NCBI GenBank assembly: GCA_020638655.1
Contig: JACKIC010000004.1
Coordinates: 310,001 to 374,000, forward strand
From: Planctomycetota bacterium
GTDB lineage: Bacteria; Planctomycetota; UBA1135; UBA2386
Reading direction: 5' to 3'
Length of the DNA stretch: 64,000 bases
Shown piece by piece: positions 16,727 through 27,016 of this stretch. The notes beneath the pieces were generated by a model, which ran no database searches, was not told the DNA's origin, and was given only the letters and a program-made list of their open reading frames with translations. Position 1 is the stretch's first letter; every line of letters begins with the position of its first letter. A program made the position numbers and the translations under genes.

Positions 16727-19093
16727 CTACTCCGGAGCGGTGGTCGTCGGGGAAGGGAGTTCGCGGGGTTCGAGGCCGCGCGCCGACGCGAGCGCGGCGA
16801 GCGCAGCCTGGCCGAAGGCGAGGCCGCCGTCCCCGGGCGGCAGCTCGCGGGCGCGCAGCGTCGTGACGCCGCGGGCGGCGAGGCCCAGCACGAGGTCGGC
16901 GGTGAGCAGGCGGTTGGCGAAGCAACCGCCGCCGAGGGCGATACGCCGGCAGTGCGGCGGCAGGACGCGGCACGTGAGTTCGACGGCGAGCGCGGCGTAG
17001 GTCGCGAGGAGCCCGCGCGCGACCGCGGCCGCGGCTTCGCCGTCGAGGAGGCGGTGCGCCGCTGCAACGAGCAGCGCCGTGTGCGGCAGTTCGCGCGAGT
17101 CCGGATCGAGCACCGGTTCGGGCCAGGGTCGCGCGGCCGTGCTCGCGGCGGCGAGCGCTTCGAGCCGCATGGCGGCCTCACCTTCGAACCGGTTCACGGC
17201 AGCGAGACCGAGCAGCGCGCCGGCGGCCTCGAACAGACGGCCCGCGCCTGTGGCGAGCGGCCAGCGTCCGTGATCGCACACCTCCGCGACGTTGCGCAGG
17301 TGCTGCGCCGGGACGATTGCCGCGAGGGGCAGGCGGCACAGCCAGTCGTCGTGTCCCGTGTTCACGAGCGCCGCGACGGCGATCCGCCACGGCTCGCGCA
17401 CGGCCTGTTCACCGCCGACGAGCGGCATCGCGGTTCCGTGCGCGAGGCGTCGCCAGCGCAGCTCGCCGTCGAGTTCGAGCCACTCCGCGCCCCACGCGGT
17501 GCCATCGGTGCCGAACCCGGTGCCGTCGAGCACGAGCGCGAATTCGCGATGGCCGGGCTCGAGCGGCAGCGCGCCGTTCTCGGCGAGCACGGCGGCGGCG
17601 TGGGCGAGGTGATGTTGAACGCGCAGCACGCGACCGCCGCGGGCGCGGGCCAGCTCGTCGGCGAGCCAGGTGCTCGCGTAGTCGGGGTGCAGGTCGGCGA
17701 CGACGAGCCGCGGCGTCACGGCGAGGAACTCCTCGAGCCCGGTCGCGACCTCGCGCAGGAACGCGCGCGCCGCCTCGTTGTCGAGGTCGCCGACGTGCTG
17801 CGACGGATGCGCGGCCTCGTCGACGGCGACGCAGGCGGTGACCTGCAGGTGCCCGCCGAGCGCGAGGATCGGTTCGCGCGCGGTCACCGGCAGCGCCAGC
17901 GCGGCCGGCGCGTAGCCGCGCGAGCGGCGGATCACGCACGGCGCCGCGGGGTCCGGCATCGTGCGTACGACGCTGTCGTCGACGCGGCGCACGATCGTGC
18001 GGTCGTGCATCAGGAAGACGTCGGCGATGTCGGCGAGTCGCGCGCGGGCGTCGTCGTCGTCGATGCAGATCGGCTCCTCGCTGCGATTGCCCGACGTCAT
18101 CACGAGGACGTCGTAGTCGGCACCGTCGAAGAGCGCTTCGTGCAGGGGCGTGGTCGGCAGCATGACGCCGAGGTCGAGCACGCCCGCGGTGACCGCCGGC
18201 GCGATCCCGTGGTCGGGCCGCTGCGGTGCGAGCACGATCGGGCCGCGTGCCGAAGCGAGCAGCGCCTCGTCCTCGGCGCGCAGCACCGCGAGCCGACCGG
18301 CTGCCGGGAGGTCGCGCGCCATGACGGCCAGCGGCTTGCCCGCGCGGCGCTTGCGCAGACGCAGGCGGGCGACCGCGTCGCCGTCGTCGGCGCGGCACGC
18401 CAACTGGAAACCGCCGATGCCCTTGAGCGCGACGATGGCGCCTGCCGCCAGGGCCCAGCGGGCCTGCGCGATCGCCGCTGCGCCTTCGAATCTGTTGCCG
18501 CCCGCGGCGTCGCTGCACCACACGCGCGGGCCGCACTCCGGGCAGCAGATCGGCTCGGCGTGGAAGCGCCGGTCGCGGGGGGCCGCGTATTCGCGGGCGC
18601 ACGCCGGGCAGAGCGGGAACGAGGCCATCGACGTCCGGCTGCGGTCGTAGGGCAGCGTGCGCACGATCGTGTAGCGCGGTCCGCAGTCGGTGCACGTCGC
18701 GAACGGGTGCCGGTGGCGGCGGTCCTGCGGGTCGGCGAACTCGCGGCGGCAGTTGGCGCACAGCGCGAGGTCGGGCGGCACGATCGCGCGTCCGCGGCGA
18801 CCGGGCGCCGAGTCGGCGACGACGAAGTCACGGTGGCCGTCACAGGCGGCGTCCTCGACGGTGAGCTCGACGAGGCGCGCCCGCGGCGGCAGCGCCCCCT
18901 GCAGCTGCGCCTCGAAGTCCGTGACGGCGCGCGCTGCGCCTTCTACCTCGATGGTGACGCCGTCAGCGTCGTTGCGCACGAAGCCGCCGAGGCCGTGGTC
19001 GACGGCGAGCCGGTAGACCGCGGGCCGGAAGCCGACGCCTTGCACGACGCCGCGGCAACGCAGTCGGCGCCGGATCGTCGGGCTCAGCGACAT
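16727..19093 (-). CDS. hypF: Carbamoyltransferase HypF
   Basis: HypF makes the cyanide ligand precursor: it converts carbamoyl phosphate to carbamoyl-AMP and transfers the carbamoyl group to HypE. The 788-residue product has the full domain order. An acylphosphatase domain with RGVVQGVGFRPAVYR lies at about 10-90. Two pairs of zinc-binding motifs follow (CANCRREF, CTDCGPRY, CPACAREY, CCPECGPR, about 111-190). A YrdC-like domain spans about 200-390, and a Kae1-like domain with HHLAH lies near 496. The start ATG lies inside the end of the protease gene (10-base overlap). The long frame upstream of it is a shadow. The opposite strand carries a very long open frame that is only a codon-bias artefact. 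Confidence 0.95.
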   Translation of the reverse strand: MSLSPTIRRRLRCRGVVQGVGFRPAVYRLAVDHGLGGFVRNDADGVTIEVEGAARAVTDFEAQLQGALPPRARLVELTVEDAACDGHRDFVVADSAPGRRGRAIVPPDLALCANCRREFADPQDRRHRHPFATCTDCGPRYTIVRTLPYDRSRTSMASFPLCPACAREYAAPRDRRFHAEPICCPECGPRVWCSDAAGGNRFEGAAAIAQARWALAAGAIVALKGIGGFQLACRADDGDAVARLRLRKRRAGKPLAVMARDLPAAGRLAVLRAEDEALLASARGPIVLAPQRPDHGIAPAVTAGVLDLGVMLPTTPLHEALFDGADYDVLVMTSGNRSEEPICIDDDDARARLADIADVFLMHDRTIVRRVDDSVVRTMPDPAAPCVIRRSRGYAPAALALPVTAREPILALGGHLQVTACVAVDEAAHPSQHVGDLDNEAARAFLREVATGLEEFLAVTPRLVVADLHPDYASTWLADELARARGGRVLRVQHHLAHAAAVLAENGALPLEPGHREFALVLDGTGFGTDGTAWGAEWLELDGELRWRRLAHGTAMPLVGGEQAVREPWRIAVAALVNTGHDDWLCRLPLAAIVPAQHLRNVAEVCDHGRWPLATGAGRLFEAAGALLGLAAVNRFEGEAAMRLEALAAASTAARPWPEPVLDPDSRELPHTALLVAAAHRLLDGEAAAAVARGLLATYAALAVELTCRVLPPHCRRIALGGGCFANRLLTADLVLGLAARGVTTLRARELPPGDGGLAFGQAALAALASARGLEPRELPSPTTTAPE

Positions 19094-19590
19094 GGCGTGG
19101 TCCCGCTCGCTGCCGCGAGCATCGCCGCGAGGATTTCGGTCGCGGCCCGGACCGCCGTCGGCACGGCAGCTGCGACCTGGGGCGACAGACCGATGCCCGT
19201 GCGCGTGGACGCCGGTTCGATGCCGAGGACCTCGACCCGCGCCGGGAGGTCGCCGAGCAATGCCGCCGTCGCCAGGAGCTCGCCAGCGTTGGCGCCGTGC
19301 GCGGAATCGCCGCGCGGCGGCGCGCACCGCAGCGGTTCGCGCAGGTGGTGCACGGTGCCCGGCGCGGCGCCCAGACGTACGGCGTCGAGGAGCAGCACGG
19401 CTTCGCGCCCTGCCAGCGCCGCGCCGAGCGCGATGCCCTGGGTGCCACCGTCGACGAATTCGACGCGCGCGTCGTCGCCCGCGGCCTCGACACCGCGCAG
19501 CAGTTCGATGCCGATGCCGTCGTCCTCGAGCAACAGGTTGCCGAAGGCGAGCACGAGCACCGGTGCCGGTGATCCGTCAGTCTTCGTCAT
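19084..19590 (-). CDS. hupD: Hydrogenase maturation protease (HupD/HyaD type)
   Basis: This 168-residue endopeptidase trims the C-terminal extension of the NiFe large subunit after nickel insertion. The nickel-sensing residues are in place: VLAFGNLLLEDDGIG with Glu and Asp near residues 22-23, DGGTQG with Asp near 47, and a histidine region around VHHLREP. Its substrate is encoded two genes upstream: the large subunit ends DPCLACASH plus a 15-residue tail, which fits cleavage after His. The gene overlaps the cytochrome gene before it by 14 bases and hypF after it by 10, so it is tightly packed in the operon. Confidence 0.92.
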   Translation of the reverse strand: MTKTDGSPAPVLVLAFGNLLLEDDGIGIELLRGVEAAGDDARVEFVDGGTQGIALGAALAGREAVLLLDAVRLGAAPGTVHHLREPLRCAPPRGDSAHGANAGELLATAALLGDLPARVEVLGIEPASTRTGIGLSPQVAAAVPTAVRAATEILAAMLAAASGTTPCR

Positions 19591-20302
19591 GGCTGCCGGG
19601 CTTCTCGTCCGCGGGGTAGAACTTGCGGCCCGAGATCATCGACGAGATCAGGCCGTTGCGTTGCTGCGTGCCGTCGAGCACCACGATGTAGACGTGCACG
19701 ATCGCGAACACGAGGAACAGCCACGCGACCAGGTGGTGCCACATGTGCGTGCGCAAGCCGCCGCCGAGCATCGGGATCACCCAACCGCACAGCGAGTCCC
19801 AGAAGCCGTCGGGGTTCGATTGCCCGAACAGCGCGAGGCCGGTGAGGATCATCACCCAGCCGCCGATCACCGGCACGAGCGTGTACGCCAGCCCGGCGAG
19901 CGCGTTGTGGCCCATGTGCACGTGCCCGAAATCGAGGCGCAGGTAGTCCCAGGTCTGGCGCACGAGGTTGCGCCACCAGCGCGCGCGCCACACGTAGGGG
20001 AAGCCGGAGCGCGCGTAGCGGTTGCCGAGCCAGAACCAGCAGATGCGCCAGAAGAAGCCCACCGTGAACACCGCGGCGGCGATGAAGTGCGTCATGCGCA
20101 CGTAGCCCATCGTCTGGTTGCCGTAGGCTTCGCCGGCGGGCGAGAAGATCGGGTCGGAGATGTAGAGCCCGGTGAGGAACAGGACGACGAACGCCAGCGC
20201 GTTGAGCCAGTGGAACAGCCGGATCGGCCATTGCCAAACGAGCTCCTGCTTGAAGATGGGCTCCGCCGGGGCGGCGGCGTAGGGAGCGGTGATCTGCGAC
20301 AC
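19577..20302 (-). CDS. hupC: Ni/Fe-hydrogenase b-type cytochrome subunit
   Basis: A 241-residue, four-helix di-haem cytochrome b of the HupC/HyaC family, which anchors the hydrogenase and passes its electrons to the quinone pool. Haem-ligand histidines are visible in the helices IRLFHWLNALAFVVLFLTG, MTHFIAAAVFTVG and HHLVAWLFLVFAIVHVYIV. The start is taken as the GTG at 20302 because an AGGAGG sits 8 bases upstream; an upstream ATG would add a basic, non-conserved leader. It follows the large subunit by 10 bases. The HyaC-type partner fits the O2-tolerant type of small subunit next door. Confidence 0.93.
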   Translation of the reverse strand: MSQITAPYAAAPAEPIFKQELVWQWPIRLFHWLNALAFVVLFLTGLYISDPIFSPAGEAYGNQTMGYVRMTHFIAAAVFTVGFFWRICWFWLGNRYARSGFPYVWRARWWRNLVRQTWDYLRLDFGHVHMGHNALAGLAYTLVPVIGGWVMILTGLALFGQSNPDGFWDSLCGWVIPMLGGGLRTHMWHHLVAWLFLVFAIVHVYIVVLDGTQQRNGLISSMISGRKFYPADEKPGSHDED

Positions 20303-20312
20303 GGGACACCTC

Positions 20313-22034
<1,722 letters not shown>

Positions 22035-22038
22035 GGGA

Positions 22039-23157
22039 TCAGGCCTCCTTCGCCTTGTTCTCGGTTGCCGCGGCACGGCCGCGTTTGATCGCGAGGGCCG
22101 CGAGGTGCGCGGCGATGCCGACACCGGCCGCGGCGGTCAGGGCGATGCCGACCTTCTGCGGTGTCGCCTCGATGCCGGGCAGCGGCGTCTTGGCGAGGCG
22201 CGAGTAGAAGGGGCCGTCGTCCCAGAAGTTCTCCTCGCTGCAGCCGATGCAACCGTGGCCGGAGCCGATCGGCCACGACACGCCGCCGTTCCACTTGAAC
22301 GTCGCGCACGAGTTGTAGGTCGTCGGGCCGCGACAGCCCATCTTGTAGAGGCACCAGCCCTTGCGCGCGCCGTCGTCGTCCCAGCTCTCGACGAACTGAC
22401 CGGCGTCGAAGAACGATCGCCGCAGGCATTTGTCGTGCAGGCGCTGCTTGTAGAACATCTTCGGCCTGCCGACGCGGTCGAGCTCGGGCAGGCGGCCGAA
22501 CGTGAGCACGTAGGTCAGCACGCCCGTCATCACCTCGGCGATCGGTGGGCAACCCGGCACCTTGACGATCGGCTTGCCGGTGATGCACTCGTGCACCGGC
22601 CTGGCGCCGGTCGGGTTGGGCGCCGCCGCCTGCACGCAGCCGTTGCACGCGCAGGAGCCCCAGGCGATGACGAACTTCGCGTGTTCGGCGGTCTCGCGCA
22701 ACACGTCGAGGAACGTCTCGCCCGCGACCGTGCAGTAGACACCACCGTCCTTGGTCGGCGCGTTGCCCTCGACGGCGAGCACATACTCGGTCTCGCCGCG
22801 TTTGGCCTGCTCGATCAGGTCCTTGCGGATCTGCTCGACCTGGTGCCCGGCGGCCGCCTGCAGGGTGTCGTCGTAGTCGAGCGAGATCATGTTGAGCACG
22901 ACGTCCTGCGCGATCGGGTGCGAGCTGCGGATGAACGACTCGCTGCAGCACGTGCACTCGAGCCCGTGCAGCCAGATCACGGGCAGGCGCGGCTTCGTCT
23001 CGAGCGCCTCGACGACGGCGGGCACCTGCTGGGCCTCCAATCCCAGCGATGCTGCGGTGATCGCGCAGAAGCTCAGGAAGTCGCGGCGAGACACCCCGTG
23101 CCGCGAGAGGATGTCGTAGGTCGTGAGACCCGGAGAGGACAGCAGGCTGTCAGCCAT
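22039..23157 (-). CDS. hupS: [NiFe]-hydrogenase small subunit, O2-tolerant type with Tat signal
   Basis: This 372-residue iron-sulfur subunit passes electrons from the NiFe site to cytochrome b. The Tat signal is SRRDFLSFC at residues 23-31. The proximal cluster region has six cysteines: 68, 70 and 71 in GLECTCCSES, 169 and 174 in WGSCACNGC, and 203 in PGCPP. Cys70 and Cys174 match the two extra cysteines (19 and 120) of E. coli Hyd-1, the mark of the O2-tolerant [4Fe-3S] cluster. The distal and medial cluster motifs HDKC, CLYKMGC and GHGCIGC follow. A C-terminal membrane helix (about 335-355) ends in KRGR. An additional Cys171 is unusual. Confidence 0.96.
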   Translation of the reverse strand: MADSLLSSPGLTTYDILSRHGVSRRDFLSFCAITAASLGLEAQQVPAVVEALETKPRLPVIWLHGLECTCCSESFIRSSHPIAQDVVLNMISLDYDDTLQAAAGHQVEQIRKDLIEQAKRGETEYVLAVEGNAPTKDGGVYCTVAGETFLDVLRETAEHAKFVIAWGSCACNGCVQAAAPNPTGARPVHECITGKPIVKVPGCPPIAEVMTGVLTYVLTFGRLPELDRVGRPKMFYKQRLHDKCLRRSFFDAGQFVESWDDDGARKGWCLYKMGCRGPTTYNSCATFKWNGGVSWPIGSGHGCIGCSEENFWDDGPFYSRLAKTPLPGIEATPQKVGIALTAAAGVGIAAHLAALAIKRGRAAATENKAKEA

Positions 23158-23266
23158 GACGAACTCCCGATGTGGCGGTTTGAGCCGAACAAGGAAATGG
23201 TCCGGCCCTCTGCGAACGACGCCATGCCCACAGGCCCCCCGATCCCGCGGGTAGATGGGCGTAGGG

Positions 23267-23983
23267 CTACAGTGGGGCGATCGCGCGCAAAGCGGCCGCC
23301 GCCGCGGTCTTGCGCAGGGCGTCGGGATCTCCGGTCGCCGCCTCGAGGGCGTCGTCGCGCGGCACGCTGCCGAGCACGGTTGCGCCGAACTCTGCGGCCA
23401 GCGCCGCGGTGCCGCTCTCGCCGACCTGCATGTTCTCGAGCAGGCCGAGCACGGGCGCGCCGCGTTCCTTCAGCAGGCGCAGGGTGCGGCGCACGGTCTC
23501 GCGCACGACGGTCGACGGGGTCGTCACCACGAGGTACTCGCACCTGGGCACGAACCGCATCGCGTCGAGCGCCGTGTCGCCGAGGCCGGGCGGCATGTCG
23601 AGCACGAGCAGGTCGAGCTCGCCCCAGCGCGTGATCGCGAGCAGCTCGAGGACCGCGTTGGTCAGCGCGTCGCCGCGCAGCGGGGCCGGCGTGCTGCCGG
23701 CGAACAGCGCGAGCGACATCAGCCCGACCCCGGCGTGCATCGCCGGGTCGATGCCGAACTCCTCGTCGGGGAAGCCCGTGGGCGCGCCGAGGATCACGTG
23801 GTCGGTCGGGCTCGTGAGATCGAGGTCGAAGAGGCCCGTGCGCAGGCCGCGGTCGGCGGCTGCCAGCGCGAGCAGGCACGCGATCGTGCTCTTGCCGATG
23901 CCGCCCTTGCCGCCCGTCACGGCCACGATGCGGCGCACGCCGGCGAGGCGCGTGTCGATCACGGCGAGGCGCGGGTCGATCAT
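23267..23983 (-). CDS. Mrp/MinD-family ATPase, probable replacement for HypB
   Basis: A 238-residue SIMIBI ATPase. The deviant Walker A motif is GGKGGIGKST (residues 24-33, signature Lys26). Switch residues DLDLTSP and the Walker B stretch LLVLDMPPGLGDT follow. It resembles Mrp/NBP35 proteins (PPG-GD, then GLLENM), but the CxxC that holds their iron-sulfur cluster is absent. It overlaps hypA by 4 bases (ATGA). The classical HypB GTPase, which normally partners HypA, is missing from the operon. In Thermococcales a Mrp/MinD-type HypB ATPase works with HypA in nickel insertion, so the same role is inferred here. An iron-sulfur or partitioning role is the alternative. Confidence 0.8.
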   Translation of the reverse strand: MIDPRLAVIDTRLAGVRRIVAVTGGKGGIGKSTIACLLALAAADRGLRTGLFDLDLTSPTDHVILGAPTGFPDEEFGIDPAMHAGVGLMSLALFAGSTPAPLRGDALTNAVLELLAITRWGELDLLVLDMPPGLGDTALDAMRFVPRCEYLVVTTPSTVVRETVRRTLRLLKERGAPVLGLLENMQVGESGTAALAAEFGATVLGSVPRDDALEAATGDPDALRKTAAAAALRAIAPL

Positions 23984-24396
23984 TCGTCGCGCTCTCCCTC
24001 GATGCGGCCGATGGTCACGCCGCGCCCTTCGAGGATGTCGAAGTCGGGGCTCTGGCAACGCGGGCAGCGCAGATAGGAGTGGGCGAGTTCGGGCACGAAG
24101 TGGATCGCCTCGGCGCCGTGGGCGTCCGCCTCCGCACCGACCTCGGGACCGTATTCGGCGCCGCACGGCCGACAGCGGCAGCGCACCGGGACGAGCGAGA
24201 GCGCGAACTCGACCGCGGCGAACCGAGCGTCGTCCGGCGGCCGCACCGTGTCGAGGGCCCGCGCGAAGGTGTGCTCGTCGATGCTCTGCAGCGCACCGAC
24301 GCGGACCTCGACCCTGAGCACCCGCGCGAGGCGTTCGTCGGCCGCGGTCTTGCGCACTGCGGCGATCACGGCGTCGGCGAGGGCATACTCGTGCAT
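23980..24396 (-). CDS. hypA: Hydrogenase nickel-insertion metallochaperone HypA
   Basis: This 138-residue protein starts MHEYALADAV. The Met-His-Glu start with His2 is the nickel-binding site of HypA, and the zinc domain has Cys75, Cys78, Cys111 and Cys114 in CRPCG and CPRCQ (Cys73 is extra). About 20 residues between the two zinc pairs are longer than in E. coli HypA and contain acidic and His residues (EADAHGAEAIHF), a layout I associate with archaeal-type HypA. It is the first gene of the hydrogenase operon and overlaps the Mrp/MinD ATPase gene by 4 bases, which supports a HypA-ATPase pair. The upstream spacer of about 100 bases presumably holds the operon promoter; no clear box is seen. 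Confidence 0.92.
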   Translation of the reverse strand: MHEYALADAVIAAVRKTAADERLARVLRVEVRVGALQSIDEHTFARALDTVRPPDDARFAAVEFALSLVPVRCRCRPCGAEYGPEVGAEADAHGAEAIHFVPELAHSYLRCPRCQSPDFDILEGRGVTIGRIEGERDE

Positions 24397-24500
24397 GGGG
24401 GGGATACGATGGGCGGGCGAACGTTGTTCTACAGATTGTTCATGGACTCGCCCAGCGCCGCGACGCCGCGTTCGGCGGGTTCGACCTCGGCGCGCATGGC

Positions 24501-26942
24501 TCAGCGCCCGAACTGGCCGACGCCGAACGCGCGTCCCATCGGTGAGTCGGGCGCGGGCACGAACGAGAGCTGGCGTTCGGACTTGTAGCCGTGCGTCACG
24601 GGGCCGGCCTTGGTCGTGAACTTGGCTTCGCTGCGCAGCCCGGCGTCGACGACCTTGCCGTCCTTGAATTGCAGGTAGCCGCCGCCCTTCAGGCTCGGCG
24701 AGGTGCTGACGCTCGAGATGATCGGGATCTCGCCCTTGGCCTTGGGGCCGGCGTAGACGGTCGTCGAACCGTCGAAGCCGAAGCTCGCCTCGACGGACAG
24801 GGTCAGGAAGTTGACGAAGATCGGCGCCTCGACCTCGACCGAGACGCCCTCGCACGAAGCCTCGACGCCGATCGGTCCCATGCTGACGCCGAGGCTGTGC
24901 TTCCTGTCCTCCTCGTCGCAGTCCGGCAGGTCGTCGTCCTCGCCCTCGTCCTGTTCGCCGGCCTTGCCGATCTTCGTGCACTCGTCCGCGTAGGTCGCGA
25001 GCTTGGCCCACTTCCAGACCATCAGGAAGTGGCCGTAGCGGTAGTTGCGCCGGACGTGCCTGATGTAGGTGTCGAGGTAGGCGCGGAACGCCGGGTCCGA
25101 GACCGACGCGCCGAGCGCGGTCGCGTACTGGTGCCAGAGCCGGAAGACGCGGCGCTCCGCGGTCGCGAGGTTCGCTGCGTGGCGCGCGAAGTCGGCCATC
25201 TCCTGCAGCACCGCGGCCTTGAGCTCAGGGCAGAACTTCGCCGGCTCGTGCTGGCCGCGCGCGACGATCCGGTTGATCCTCTCGACGAGCGGCGCGCCCG
25301 CGCGTTCCTCGGCGGCCGCGTACTCGTCGCTGGCTTTCTCGGCGGCGCGGCGCAGGGCCTGCAGCTCCGGCAGGCGCGCGCGGTCCTCGGCGAGGATGTC
25401 GTCGAGCGCGTTGTGCCATTCCCACATCGGGCTGTCGGGTGGCACCGCCTCCTTCCACTGCACGCTGCGTCGCTGCAGCTGCTCCGAGAGCGTCTGCAGC
25501 TCCTGTTGCCACGCCGGCTGGATCCTCTCGAACCACTCGGCCCAGGCCATGCTGGCCTCGAGGCCGGAGGGCAGCGTCGGCACGGGCAGCTTGCCGGGCA
25601 CGCCGCGCGACATGTCGATGAACTCCTCGACGACGAGCTCGACGACGTCGTCCTCGCCCTCGGGCGGCAGCATGCAGATCGCCTGGCGGCCGGTGCCGCA
25701 GCCGCGGTGCATCATGCCGCCGCCGCGCCGGAAGCTGCCGCTGAGGAACATCTGGCGCGCGGGGTTGCCGAGCTTGTGCTCGAGCAGCGCGAGCAGCAGC
25801 GCGGCCTCGCCGAAGAACGGCTCGGCGGCGGCGATCGGCCGCAGCAGCGCAGCCGCGGCCTCGAAACTGCCCAGGCGCGTGAGGCAGAAGGCCTCGAGGT
25901 AGGCGAGCATCGCGCCCGACGACACGGGGCCCGTGCTCTCGAAGATCTTGCCGCCCTTGCGCAGGTCGCGCAGCAGCGCCGTCGCCTCGTTGATCGCGCC
26001 GCCGCGCGCGAGCAGCGCGGCGAGGTCGAACCGGACGCGCAGGTCGCCGGGCCAGCGTTCGTGGGCGACGTAGAGGCTCAGCAGCGCGTGGGCCGGCTTG
26101 TCCTGGAGCAATGCGAAGGCGGCGCACTGCTGCATCGTGTCGGCGTCGGGCAGCGAGCGGTCCTCACGCAGGAAGCGCACGGCCGCCGCGTTGCGTTCGA
26201 GCTGCAGCATGGCGCGCACGCGCTGCATCGCGGTGGCGACGTCGAGCTCCAGCGGCGCGACTCCGCCGAGCAGCCCGCGGTTCGCGGCGACGAACTCCTC
26301 CAGCTGCTCGTCGACCGCGATCTCGTCCGCGTCGCGCAGCGTGCGGACCACCGTGCGCGGCGCGTCCCAGTCGATGCCCTCGCTCGGGTCAGGCGGCAGC
26401 GGCGTCGGTTCGGGTGGGAGAGCGGCGTTCGCCTCGGCGCCAGGCGCGGCGTTGCCGTCGACCGGGCCGAAGGCGAGCGACATCTGGATCATCATCAGCC
26501 CCGAGATCGCCAGCTCGGCGCCGACGTCGTCCTTGGCCTCGAGCACCAGCACGTCGAGGCCGCCCTTCGGCGCCCACGCGCCGACGAGCACCCAGCCGCC
26601 GCCCGGCAGCCGCGCGCTGCGCACGAATCCCTTCGTGCCGTCGGCGAGCTCCGGCTCCTCGTCGACTGCGTCCTCGGTCGGCTTGCGTGTCCCGAGCGTC
26701 GTGCCCCACAGGCGTTCGACCTCCTTCTTGGGGGAGTCGGTCGTCTTGCGGCCCGGGCGGAAGGTGAACGTCGCGCCGGGGCCGGGCACCTCGGGCAGCA
26801 GCCCGACCGTCAGCGCCTCCTTCGTCTCACCCTTCTTGCGCAGGAACGCGGGGAGCTCGAACCGCCAATTGGAGTACTGGACCTTCTCCTGCGCGGGCAG
26901 CGGCGCTGCCAGCAGGACCAAGACGATCGACAACCAGCGCAT
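24501..26942 (-). CDS. Large secreted protein with TPR-like helical region
   Basis: The 813-residue product begins MRWLSIVLVLLAAPLPAQ, a signal peptide cleaved near AQ-EK. The next 150 residues form a beta-rich domain beginning NWRFELPAF. A second secreted protein, divergently encoded across 74 bases, starts with a similar pattern (DWLFTLPE), so the two may be distant paralogues. Residues 240-420 are alpha-helical with repeated A, L and E patterns typical of tetratricopeptide-like repeats (for example LLALLEHKLGNPARQMF). The C-terminal 150 residues are beta-rich, with SVEVEAPIFVNFLTLSVEASF, possibly a barrel or lectin-like sheet. No catalytic motif is apparent. The long leader upstream of this ATG is not signal-like. 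Confidence 0.75.
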   Translation of the reverse strand: MRWLSIVLVLLAAPLPAQEKVQYSNWRFELPAFLRKKGETKEALTVGLLPEVPGPGATFTFRPGRKTTDSPKKEVERLWGTTLGTRKPTEDAVDEEPELADGTKGFVRSARLPGGGWVLVGAWAPKGGLDVLVLEAKDDVGAELAISGLMMIQMSLAFGPVDGNAAPGAEANAALPPEPTPLPPDPSEGIDWDAPRTVVRTLRDADEIAVDEQLEEFVAANRGLLGGVAPLELDVATAMQRVRAMLQLERNAAAVRFLREDRSLPDADTMQQCAAFALLQDKPAHALLSLYVAHERWPGDLRVRFDLAALLARGGAINEATALLRDLRKGGKIFESTGPVSSGAMLAYLEAFCLTRLGSFEAAAALLRPIAAAEPFFGEAALLLALLEHKLGNPARQMFLSGSFRRGGGMMHRGCGTGRQAICMLPPEGEDDVVELVVEEFIDMSRGVPGKLPVPTLPSGLEASMAWAEWFERIQPAWQQELQTLSEQLQRRSVQWKEAVPPDSPMWEWHNALDDILAEDRARLPELQALRRAAEKASDEYAAAEERAGAPLVERINRIVARGQHEPAKFCPELKAAVLQEMADFARHAANLATAERRVFRLWHQYATALGASVSDPAFRAYLDTYIRHVRRNYRYGHFLMVWKWAKLATYADECTKIGKAGEQDEGEDDDLPDCDEEDRKHSLGVSMGPIGVEASCEGVSVEVEAPIFVNFLTLSVEASFGFDGSTTVYAGPKAKGEIPIISSVSTSPSLKGGGYLQFKDGKVVDAGLRSEAKFTTKAGPVTHGYKSERQLSFVPAPDSPMGRAFGVGQFGR

Positions 26943-27016
26943 GGCCGGGGACACTAGGCGCCGCGTTCGGGCGCGTCCATTCGCCCAACTGCCACCCCCT
27001 TTGCCCACGGTGGATC

